From: Closterium sp. Naga37s-1
Taxonomy: Eukaryota > Streptophyta > Zygnematophyceae > Desmidiales > Closteriaceae
NCBI GenBank assembly: GCA_947471745.1
Contig: CANJKZ010000008.1
Coordinates: 2,086,001-2,150,000 of the forward strand
Direction of reading: 5' to 3'
DNA length: 64,000 nucleotides
Positions within the stretch are counted from its first letter, which is position 1. Every line of letters starts with the position of its first letter. Below are positions 8,101-15,600 of this stretch, one piece after another. The translations under genes were made by a program, and so were the position numbers. The notes beneath the pieces are model-generated. The model ran no database searches. It had not been told where the DNA came from and worked only from the letters and a program-made list of their open reading frames with translations.

Positions 8101-10629
8101 GCTGCTGCTTCTTCTGGAGGTGCTGCTGGTGCTGCGGACTCTGGAGTTGGAGCTGCTGCTGGTGCTGAGGACCCAGGCGTTGGAGCTGCTGCTGGTGCTG
8201 CGGACCCGGGCGTTGGAGTTGCTGCTGGTGCTGCGGACCCTGGAGTCGGAGCTGCTGCTGGTGCTGAGGACCCTGGAGGTGGAGCTGCTGCTGGTGCTGA
8301 GGACCCTGGCGCTGGTGTCTCTGCTAGTTCTGGAGACGCTGCGCGGCCGCGGCCGTACTTCGTTCCGCTCTTTCAGCAGGTTCTTGGTCAGCCTCCTCCT
8401 CCTTGTCCTCCTCCCTCCTCAGAGTGTCCTCCGGCTATCCAGTCGCAGTCACAGTTACCGGCTGCCTCCCCTCTCCCTGGTCCTTCTCCTTACACTGGTC
8501 CAACTGGAGGTCTTACGGAGCGTCGTGAGCCTGAGTCTCGTCCTGCGTCGCCTGAGTCTCGTCGAGCGTCGCCTGTTCGTGCTGCTCACACTGGTCGTCG
8601 TGTCCCGCGTCAGCGTCCTCCTGCTATCCCAGGCACTCACCAGATGGTGCTTCGTCCTTCCACTGCTCCCCAGCGTGTCCCTCTCCCGGCTCCTCCTGCG
8701 TCCTCTCTTCCTGCTCTTGCTGACCCTGAGTCTGACTCTCTTTGTGCTGCCAGTCCTACTGTCACGCGTCTCCTGGCTACTGTTGTCACTGACCCTTCCT
8801 CTGAGTCCACTGCTGCGTCTGCCTTAGTTGCCGAGCTTGTCGACTTTGCTGCCACTTGTCGTCTAGACTACGCCGCTAGCCTAGTTGCTGAGTCTGAGTC
8901 TGTCTGTCCTCCGTCCGTCGGGGGTGAGTGTGCTCTTGGCACGGACGTCCTTGAGGACAGGCAGGAGGAGTTTGAGTGCTTTGCCGCTGCTTTACCTCAT
9001 CTCGTGTCCATGCTGATTGCCCCTGAGGGAGACCCGGATGCACCAGACATCCCGACTCCGCGCTCTTACGCAGAGGCGATCGAGGGTCCCTACTCCTCTC
9101 AGTGGCAGACAGCCATGGACGCAGAGATGGCTTCCTGGAAGTCCACAGGCACCTACGTCGACGAGGTTCCCCCACCTGGGGCGAACATCGTCAGTGGCAT
9201 GTGGATTTTCAGGGTGAAGCGGCCGCCGGGTTCTCCGCCTGTCTTCAAGGCGCGTTACGTTGCACGAGGCTTCAGTCAGCGAGAGGGAGTTGACTTCTTC
9301 CAGACCTTCTCCCCGACCCCGAAGATGACCACTCTTCGGGTTCTGCTGCACGTCGCCGCTCAGCGTGACTACGAGCTCCACTCTCTTGACTTCAGCACTG
9401 CTTTCCTACAGGGCAGCCTGCACGAGGAGATCTGGCTGCGCCGCCCACCTGGCTTCACTGGGTCGTTCCCTCCTGGTACCCAGTGGAGCCTCCGGCGGCC
9501 AGTCTACGGTCTCCGACAGGCGCCACGTGAGTGGCACGACACACTGAGGACTACACTTGTGGCTCTTGGGTTCGCTCCTTCTGCTGCTGACCCGTCGCTG
9601 TTTCTACGCACCGACACCTCGCTGCCGCCGTTCTACATCCTCGTGTACGTCGACGACTTGGTCTTTGCCACTGCAGACACTGCGGCACTCGCCCACGTGA
9701 AGTCGGAGCTGCAGAAGAGACACACGTGCACAGACCTGGGTGAACTGACAAGCTATCTTGGCTTGCGGATCACCCGGGACAGAGCACGGCGCACCATCAC
9801 CTTGACTCAGTCACACATGGTGCAGCAGGTCCTTCAGCGCTTCCGCTTCACGTACTCCTCGCCTCAGCCCACTCCTCTGCCTACCGGTCACTCGCTCTCA
9901 GCTCTGCCTTCGGATGAGTCCGTAGAGCCGAGTGGCCCGTATCCAGAGCTTGTGGGCTGCCTCATGTACCTGATGACCTGCACTCGACCTGACCTTGCAT
10001 ACCCTCTTAGCATCCTTGCACGCTATGTCGCTCCTGGCCGTCACCGGAAGGAGCACATGGATTCCGCTAAGAGGGTGTTGCGCTACTTGTGCAGTACGTC
10101 GGGCATGGGGCTAGTGCTTGGAGGACGAGACCGAGTTGTACTCACTGGGCACTCAGACGCGTCTTGGGCTGACGACCAGGCTACTCAGCGGTCGTCTCAA
10201 GGTTACACCTTCAGCCTTGGCTCTGGTTCAGTTTCTTGGCGTTCTACACGCTCGTCTTCTGTTCTCAGCTCCAGTTGTGAGGCTGAGATCTACGCCACAG
10301 CCATGGCTGCACAGGAGTTACGCTGGCTCACCTACCTGCTGACCGACTTGGGAGAGCGGCCTCGTTCTCCTCCAGTGCTGTACGTCGACAACAAGGCTGC
10401 CATTGCCTTGTGTGAGGAGCACAGACTGGAGCACAGAACGAAGCATATCGCTCTGCGCTACTTCCTTGCTCGAGAGCTGCAGCAGCGCGGTCAGCTTCGT
10501 CTGCGTTACGTGGCCACTCGGGCCAACACTGCTGATGTGTTCACCAAGGCGCTTCAGCCTTGTGACCATCAGCGCTTCTGTACTGTTCTAGGCCTCGTGC
10601 CTACTGGGCCTCACTTGCTTACTTCTTGA
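5194..10629 (+). CDS. gag-pol: Element C polyprotein (short Gag, protease, integrase, RT, RNase H)
   Basis: The open frame has 1811 codons. The first 43 residues are Cys/Tyr-rich translation of a simple repeat, so the true start is more likely the ATG at 5324 (MQLQ), which matches F and G. Four copies of a 42-residue unit containing PQQLREWYASWGCRGG follow (about residues 47-222). Protease comes next with D283 in TLDSGAS. Integrase has D495, D564 and E600 (D-X35-E). A Pro/Gly/Ala/Glu-rich linker contains two more LREWY units. RT has Y1485-VDD, and RNase H has SDASWADD and ends TADVFTKAL. There is no capsid-like domain and no Cys-His module, so the product may depend on Gag from another copy. 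No nonsense mutation is present. Confidence 0.92.
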   Translation: MPCQHCYLYRCYCCYCLFYSHCYCSCCYCCYCHYCCYCCSWRGQMQLQGRARESLTPQQLREWYASWGCRGGRSGSRSGVGRSGASGSGQVQLPCPLSPQQLCAWYASWGCRGGRSGSRSGVGRLGASGSGQVQLPCPLSPQQLRAWYASWGCRGGRSGSRSGVGRSGASGSGQVQLPCPLSPQQLREWYASWGCRGGRSGSRSGVRRSGASGSGQVQLPCPVSEAAALGASASVALGAGEATTPGTRVSATPGAGEAAALGASESAPPGTESTEALHTFTLDSGASRCFFRDRTALEPLARPVAVSLADPSGGPVIATSSTVLPCPAVPSGTLSGLHLPSFSTNLVAGCALQDGGVHQFTPAYERVTHCTCARTGRHLATFTRQPGSDLYTLTTESPQVAASASASGQLSAPCSCRSLAHETVLWHHRLGHPSVQRLRAMHKRYLVSGLPRVLPPLPPSPAPPCLPCVEGRQRAAPHSSSFPPTTAPLQTLHMDVWGPARVRGQGQERYFLIVVDDYSRYTTVFPLRTKGEVPDVLIPWISVSRLQLSERFHSDFPVLRLHSDRGGEFSSDLLATYCAEHGIRQSFTLPASPQQNGVAERRIGLVMEVARTSLIHAAAPHFLWPFAVRYAAHQLNLWPRVSVPETSPTLRWTGEVGDASRFRVWGSRAFVRDTSADKLSSRAVPCVFLGFVPDASGWQFYHPTSRRVLPSQDVTFDESVPYYRLFPYRTAPLPPPPLFLAPRAAVVDPLPPQGAAPSGVSQVDPVEPVEVAVDSRPARGAEPEPERAEPGGAEPGGAEPGVAESGGAEPGVAESGGAEPGGAEPAGAESGGAESGGTEPGSATPGGALSSQQLREWYLQYCSLRRGASGARSTAGAGASASPPRRELPSPQRLREWYARRCSLRSGAPSVADPAAGGSAAGGASGAAGGAAGAGAAGAADTAGGAAGAGGTAGAAGAAGGAAGAGAAGAAASSGGAAGAADSGVGAAAGAEDPGVGAAAGAADPGVGVAAGAADPGVGAAAGAEDPGGGAAAGAEDPGAGVSASSGDAARPRPYFVPLFQQVLGQPPPPCPPPSSECPPAIQSQSQLPAASPLPGPSPYTGPTGGLTERREPESRPASPESRRASPVRAAHTGRRVPRQRPPAIPGTHQMVLRPSTAPQRVPLPAPPASSLPALADPESDSLCAASPTVTRLLATVVTDPSSESTAASALVAELVDFAATCRLDYAASLVAESESVCPPSVGGECALGTDVLEDRQEEFECFAAALPHLVSMLIAPEGDPDAPDIPTPRSYAEAIEGPYSSQWQTAMDAEMASWKSTGTYVDEVPPPGANIVSGMWIFRVKRPPGSPPVFKARYVARGFSQREGVDFFQTFSPTPKMTTLRVLLHVAAQRDYELHSLDFSTAFLQGSLHEEIWLRRPPGFTGSFPPGTQWSLRRPVYGLRQAPREWHDTLRTTLVALGFAPSAADPSLFLRTDTSLPPFYILVYVDDLVFATADTAALAHVKSELQKRHTCTDLGELTSYLGLRITRDRARRTITLTQSHMVQQVLQRFRFTYSSPQPTPLPTGHSLSALPSDESVEPSGPYPELVGCLMYLMTCTRPDLAYPLSILARYVAPGRHRKEHMDSAKRVLRYLCSTSGMGLVLGGRDRVVLTGHSDASWADDQATQRSSQGYTFSLGSGSVSWRSTRSSSVLSSSCEAEIYATAMAAQELRWLTYLLTDLGERPRSPPVLYVDNKAAIALCEEHRLEHRTKHIALRYFLARELQQRGQLRLRYVATRANTADVFTKALQPCDHQRFCTVLGLVPTGPHLLTS
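5335..5860 (+). repeat. Four 126-bp tandem repeats coding LREWY units
   Basis: The word caggtgcagctgccg recurs at 5461, 5587, 5713 and 5839, exactly 126 bases apart. Each unit encodes 42 residues with the core QQLREWYASWGCRGG. Because the period is a multiple of three, copy number can change without breaking the frame. G has one equivalent unit and a divergent second; F has two divergent ones. Confidence 0.92.
7540..8330 (+). repeat. In-frame repeats in the integrase-RT linker of C
   Basis: A 15-base unit around gagcctgggggtgcg (protein EPGGA) runs at about 7550-7730. A GCT/GGA-rich run (protein A/G) fills about 7920-8330. Between them are two LREWY segments, LREWYLQYCSLRRG and LREWYARRCSLRSG. 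Copy number differs between C, B, E and G. Open Leu-rich frames across this stretch are compositional shadows. Confidence 0.85.
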
Positions 10630-10858
10630 CTCTGCTTGTACTGTGATCTCTATATATATACCTGCTTGTTTACTCTTGCTAGGTTGTGATCACTGTATCT
10701 CTTGTTATACTATCAACCTGCATGTGAACTGGTCTTGTGACCACTTGCTTGTGCTCAGAATTTGTGTGGTTTCCTTGAGATCCACCCTGAGCTTGCTTTG
10801 CTTTGCTTTGACTGGTCTTGTGACCATCTGGTTGTCTCCCACTTAGCCTATGGGGGTG
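10630..10858 (+). promoter_or_regulatory. 3' untranslated region and polypurine tract of C
   Basis: The dyad GGTC-TTGT-GACC occurs at 10731-10742 and 10814-10825. The same paired dyads lie at the same place in B, E, F, G and D. The stretch ends in the polypurine tract tatgggggtg next to the LTR. An embedded TATATATATA lies at about 10650-10660. I see no gene here. Confidence 0.6.
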
Positions 10859-10994
10859 TGTCAAACATTATATGTTCATATTGTGTAGGCTATAGTGGGT
10901 TTAGCCTTAGGGGGTACAGCTTTGTTAGGGTTTCCTACTTGTATCCCCCTCCTACCTAGTTTCATTCATTCTCGTTCTATTCTAGATTCTAACA
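10859..10994 (+). repeat. Element C 3' LTR (136 bp)
   Basis: It is a direct repeat of 3821-3938, with 18 extra bases (ggtacagctttgttaggg) that the 5' copy lacks. It ends TCTAACA before the tttgg duplication. Confidence 0.95.
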
Positions 10995-11554
10995 TTTGGC
11001 CCCGTCCTCGCTTGGGCGGAGCCGACCGTGGGATCCACGAAATCGCGGGGGACCGTGGAGCCACGAAATCGCGGGGGACCGTGGAGCCACGAAATCGCGG
11101 AGGAACGTGGAGCCAAGAAATCGCGGGGGACCGTGGAGCCACGAAATCACGGGGGACCGTGGATCCACAAAACTGCGGAGGACCGCGGGAGGACCGCGAA
11201 TTACCCGGTCAACCAAGATACCCGGGCGACGTGCGCGAAAGTCGCCGGGGATGTTGTCTACGAAGACGATCTCGGGGGTGGTATCCCGAAGTCGACATGG
11301 TTGGTGGGCGCCGTCACGGGTGAAGTGTCTGCGCTGGGCGTGTGACGGGGAGTTGGGCGCCAACCAGCTGCACGCACCTGCGAAGCTGGTGCACCGTTGT
11401 CCCGCGGATGCATCGCTGTGCAGCCGACTAACTGCAGCGTTGGCACACCGCGGACGGGCAACGTTGGCAAGCCGCGACTCTGCTCTGCTGGAGCGCGGTC
11501 GACCAAGTCGTGCTGGCACGCGGTCGACCGTGCTGCGCTGGCAGTAGACCAGCA
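10995..11554 (+). repeat. Family A middle LTR, segment 2 of 3, with 26-bp minisatellite
   Basis: It matches 24608-25186 of the A2 3' LTR, apart from a 17-base gap between two CCGCGG words and a few substitutions. From 11040 to about 11178 there are just over five tandem copies of a 26-base unit beginning aaatcgcgggggaccg. The last five bases, cagca, are the left target duplication of element B. Small open frames here are compositional. Confidence 0.92.
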
Positions 11555-11687
11555 TGTCAAACATTATATATGTTGTAGTTATTTAGGCTACAGTGGGTTA
11601 GCCTTTAGTGGGTACACAATTCTAGGGTTAGGTACTTGTACCACATTTCTGTTCAATGCAATCATTCCTGTTTCATTCATTTTGACA
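11555..11687 (+). repeat. Element B 5' LTR (133 bp)
   Basis: It is a direct repeat of 18761-18893 with one difference. The 7-base terminal inverted repeat is TGTCAAA/TTTGACA. The internal hairpin box AGGCTA-CAGTGGGT-TAGCCT lies at 11585-11604, and a TATATATG word sits near the start. Confidence 0.97.
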
Positions 11688-11701
11688 TGGTTTCAGAGCA
11701 G
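11688..11701 (+). other. Primer-binding site of B
   Basis: TGGTTTCAGAGCAG directly follows the LTR, one mismatch from the common TGGTATCAGAGC initiator-tRNA site. E has the same start. Confidence 0.85.
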
Positions 11702-12379
11702 GTCCTCCGCTAGGACCGAAATTTTTTTTTACGGGCCCACCACTCTGACTGTCTCCTAGCGCCCTCGTGCGCCCCACTGTCTAAGCGCCCTCGTGCGCTC
11801 CTCCTTAGAGGCCCCTTACGGCCCCGTCGACCCCTTAGCGGCCCCTCAAGGCCCCGTCGACCCCGCGCGCCCCCCTTTCACGGCCCCTTACGGCCCCGTC
11901 GACCTCGCGTGCCGCCCCTTAGCGGCCCCGTCGGCCCCGCGTTCGCCCCTTAGAGGCCCCGTCGACCCCTTAGCGGCCCCTTACGGCCCTGTCGACCCTG
12001 AGCGCCGTCCCCTAGAGGCCCCAAACGGCCCCGTCGTCCTCGCGCGCCGCCCCTTAGCGGCCCCCGGCGGCCCCGCGTTCGCCCCTTAGAGGCCCCTTAC
12101 GGCCCCGTCAGAACCGAGCCGCCCCCACGCGCGACCGCCTCGGCCATGCCAGAACCGAGCCGCCCGAACCGAGCCGCCCGACCGAGCCGCCCGAACCGAG
12201 CCGCCCAGAACCGAGCCGAGCCGCGCCGCCCGAACTGAGCCGCGCCGCCCTCCCCGTACTGAGCAGCCCTCTCTGGACCGAGCCGCCCTACCCGAGTCGC
12301 ACTGCCTGCTGCTTTTAGGGTTTCCCCTGCTGCTACTACTGCTACTGTTTCTGCTGCGACTACTGCTCTTACTGCACCT
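11702..12379 (+). repeat. GC-rich leader of B
   Basis: It begins with gcgccctcgtgcgcc, shared with the leaders of C and G. Repeats of ggccccttacggccccgtcga follow at about 11810-12110, then a unit gaaccgagccgcc at about 12110-12240, then a CTG-rich run up to the gag ATG. The E leader (51357-52038) is a close relative. I see no gene here. Confidence 0.75.
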
Positions 12380-12673
12380 ATGGCTAGCCCTGCTGTTCTA
12401 GCTTTCGATGCTGAGGGTCGCCCCCTGAAGTTTGAGACCTGGCTCGATGACTTGCACCTGTTCCTCCAGCTCACTGCCAAGGAGGATATCTCGCTGTACG
12501 ATCACGCACTAGGCAATGCTGCTGCCCCTGCTACTACTGCTGACAGTACTGCCCGTTCACAGTGGCAGACTCGTGACGCCCACGCTCGCTTTGCCATTCG
12601 CAACTCCCTGCCGGTAGATGAGCGCGAGCACTTTGGCCAGCACAAAACTGCACAGGCACTGTACACTCTGTAG
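12380..12673 (+). pseudogene. gag: Element B Gag amino-terminal part, frameshifted
   Basis: It starts MASPAVLAFDAEGRPLKFETW and matches the start of E Gag at 52039, which is typical of copia Gag (an aromatic-rich start with W at about residue 21). Reading stops at LYTL after 97 codons because one G of GCTG is missing near 12668. E reads gtacactgctgtag where B reads gtacactctgtag. The matching protein continues at once in the next frame at 12664. Confidence 0.85.
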
Positions 12674-15600
12674 TTGCGCGCTACTCCTCGCCTGCCTCTG
12701 CTACGCTAGGCCGTCTCTCGCTCCCCTACCTGTTCCCAGACCTGTCCGCTTTCGCCACAGTCGCTGACCTCACCACGCACCTCCGCACTAGTGAGGCTCG
12801 CTTCCGTGCCGCTATGCCCGCTGAGTTTCTTGTCACCCACCCCCCCCCGCTCTGGCTCACTCTCTACCACCTTGTCACCCGTCTCCCTGACTCTCTTCGT
12901 GCGGTCAGGGACCACTTCCTCGCTCGCTCCCCCACTGAGCTCACCATAGACCTGCTCGAGAAGGAACTGCTTGCAGCCGAGACTAGCATAGTCGCTGTAG
13001 CTGCCTCTCGTGGCGACCCCCGCACCCCGTTCTTTGAGGGGTGTTCCCCTTCCCCCCTGCTCCCCTCTGTCGCCTCTGCTGCTGCTGTCGACCTAGCCGG
13101 TACTGAGCAGGTCGGGACTGCGTCCGCTCCGAGCTGGCGCCGCAGCGGCAAGGGCAAAGGGGGCAAGGGAGGTGGAGGTGACGGCGGGGGAGGTGGTGGT
13201 GGGGGCGGTGGAGGTGGTGGGGGTGGTGGCGGGGCAGGAGGGGCTAGTAGCAGCGGTGGGGGTGGTGGCGGCAGCAGCGGAGGAGGTGGCCGAGGTGGGG
13301 GCGGTGGTTGGGGTGGCGGTGGACGAGGCGGCGGCAGGGGCGGTGGTGGTCGAGGTGGTGGCGGCGGAGGTGGTGGACGTGGTGGCGCTGGCGGACAGCA
13401 GACTCTCTCTCCCCAGGAGCTTCGTGAGTGGTACTCTCAGCACGGGGGGGGGGGTGGCCTTAGCTGCACGTACGTCATCCGCACTGGTGAGCGCACTGGC
13501 CACACGTGTGGGAGGGCGCACGCTACGCAGCGCTGCTTCTCCCGCCTCGACGACGCTTGGCGCACTCAGTTCCCTACTGCCACTGAGCTGCCCCGCTGGT
13601 GGGATCTGATGAAGAAGAACATTGATGTCTTTGCTCTTGACTTTGATGCTATTCTCACTGCCATGTATGTGTTGTCTACTAGTGGAGAGGATGATCAGTA
13701 CCTGCGTGTTCCGCCCGACCCGGGCATTCGCACCCGTGAGGCTGCCGCTCTAGGTGCTTGCGTGTCTGCTGTCCCAGGTGCTGGTGAGGCTGCTGCGCTA
13801 GGTGCTTACGTGTCTGCTGCCCCAGGTGCTGGTGAGGCTGCTGCTCCAGGTGCTAGTGAGTCTGCGCCCCCTGGTACTGAGTCCACTGAGGCACTGCACA
13901 CCTTCACTCTAGACTCAGGCGCTTCTCGCTGTTTCTTTCGTGACCGCACTGCCCTTGAGCAGCTTGCTCGGCCAGTAGCTGTCTCCCTTGCTGACCCCTC
14001 TGGGGGTCCGGTCATTGCGACCTCCTCCACTGTCCTTCCTTGTCCTGCGGTTCCGTCGGGCACTCTGTCAGGTCTCCACCTCCCCTCGTTCTCTACGAAC
14101 TTGGTGGCGGGTTGTGCCCTCCAGGACGGGGGTGTCCACCAGTTCACCCCTGCCTACGAGCGTGTGACACACTGCACGTGTGCTCGGACGGGCCGTCACC
14201 TGGCTACCTTCACTAGGCAGCCGGGGTCGGACCTGTACACACTGACCACTGAGTCCCCTCAGGTAGCTGCGTCTGCGTCTGCGTCAGGTCAGCTGTCTGC
14301 CCCCTGCTCGTGTCGCTCTCTGGCGCACGAGACTGTCCTCTGGCACCACCGCCTTGGTCACCCGTCAGTGCAGCGCCTTCGTGCCATGCACAAACGGTAC
14401 CTTGTCTCTGGTCTTCCCCGGGTACTCCCTCCCCTCCCTCCCTCGCCTGCTCCTCCCTGTCTTCCTTGTGTCGAGGGGCGGCAGCGCGCCGCTCCTCACT
14501 CCTCCTCGTTTCCCCCGACGACTGCTCCCTTGCAGACGCTCCACATGGACGTGTGGGGCCCAGCCCGCGTCCGTGGTCAGGGTCAGGAGAGGTACTTCCT
14601 GATAGTTGTTGACGACTACTCGCGCTACACCACGGTCTTCCCCTTGCGCACCAAGGGTGAGGTCCCTGATGTTTTGATCCCTTGGATCAGCGTTTCTCGT
14701 CTCCAGCTCAGCGAGCGTTTCCACTCGGACTTTCCTGTCCTGCGCTTGCACTCTGACAGAGGTGGTGAGTTCTCCTCCGACCTCTTGGCAACCTACTGTG
14801 CGGAGCACGGCATCCGCCAGTCGTTCACGCTTCCGGCCTCTCCACAGCAGAATGGGGTTGCTGAGCGCCGCATTGGCCTGGTCATGGAGGTCGCTCGTAC
14901 CTCCTTGATCCATGCGGCTGCCCCCCACTTTCTGTGGCCGTTTGCAGTCCGATACGCTGCGCATCAGCTCAACCTCTGGCCCCGTGTCTCCGTTCCGGAG
15001 ACTTCGCCGACACTGCGTTGGACAGGAGAGGTTGGCGATGCGTCACGCTTTCGGGTCTGGGGATCTCGAGCCTTTGTTCGCGATACGTCCGCGGACAAGC
15101 TCTCCTCCCGCGCTGTTCCTTGTGTCTTCCTTGGCTTTGTCCCGGACGCGTCTGGTTGGCAGTTTTACCACCCCACCTCGCGCCGTGTCCTGCCTTCTCA
15201 GGACGTCACTTTCGACGAGTCCGTCCCCTACTACCGCCTCTTCCCCTACCGCACTGCCCTGCTTCCCCCCCCGCCTCTCTTCCTCGCACCAGGTGCTGCT
15301 GTGGTAGACCCCCTCCCCCCTCAGGGTGCCGCTCCCTCAGGTGTGTCCCAGGTAGACCCGGTTGAGCCTGTCGAGGTAGCTGTCGACTCTCGTCCTGCTA
15401 GGGGTGCTGAGCCTGAGCCTGAGCGTGCGGAGCCTGGGGGTGCGGAGCCTGGGGGTGCGGAGCCTGGGGGTGCTGAGTCTGGGGGTGCTGAGACTGGGGG
15501 TGCTGAGACTGGGGGTGCTGAGACTGGGGGTGCTGAGTCTGGGGGTGCTGAGCCTGGGAGTTCTGCACCTGGAGGAGCTCTCTCCTCCGAGCAGCTGCGT

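Larger units (their letters stand above)
3821..10994 (+). mobile_element. Ty1/copia element C, complete, inserted in A LTR
   Basis: The element is 7174 bases long and bounded by LTRs starting TGTCAAAC and ending CTAACA, with a tttgg duplication on both sides (3816-3820 and 10995-10999). It interrupts a sequence that is continuous at 24592-24620 in the A2 LTR, which proves the insertion. Primer site, leader, a long uninterrupted polyprotein, 3' untranslated region and polypurine tract are all present. It is the same broad family as G (minus strand at 44050-51145), with the same primer-site sequence and leader. The capsid-like Gag domain and the Cys-His module found in other copies are missing. 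Confidence 0.95.

Noticed and set aside
7532..8827. Long Leu/Val-rich open frame (also at 15404-16300, 46637-47557, 54772-55614)
   Set aside because: It lies in another frame of the Ala/Gly linker repeats. GCT/GGA repeats read out of frame give CTG and lack stops.
10989..11564. Arg/Gly/Pro-rich open frames in the family A LTR
   Set aside because: They are compositional frames over the 26-base minisatellite in a noncoding LTR. Indels between the two LTR copies do not respect a frame.
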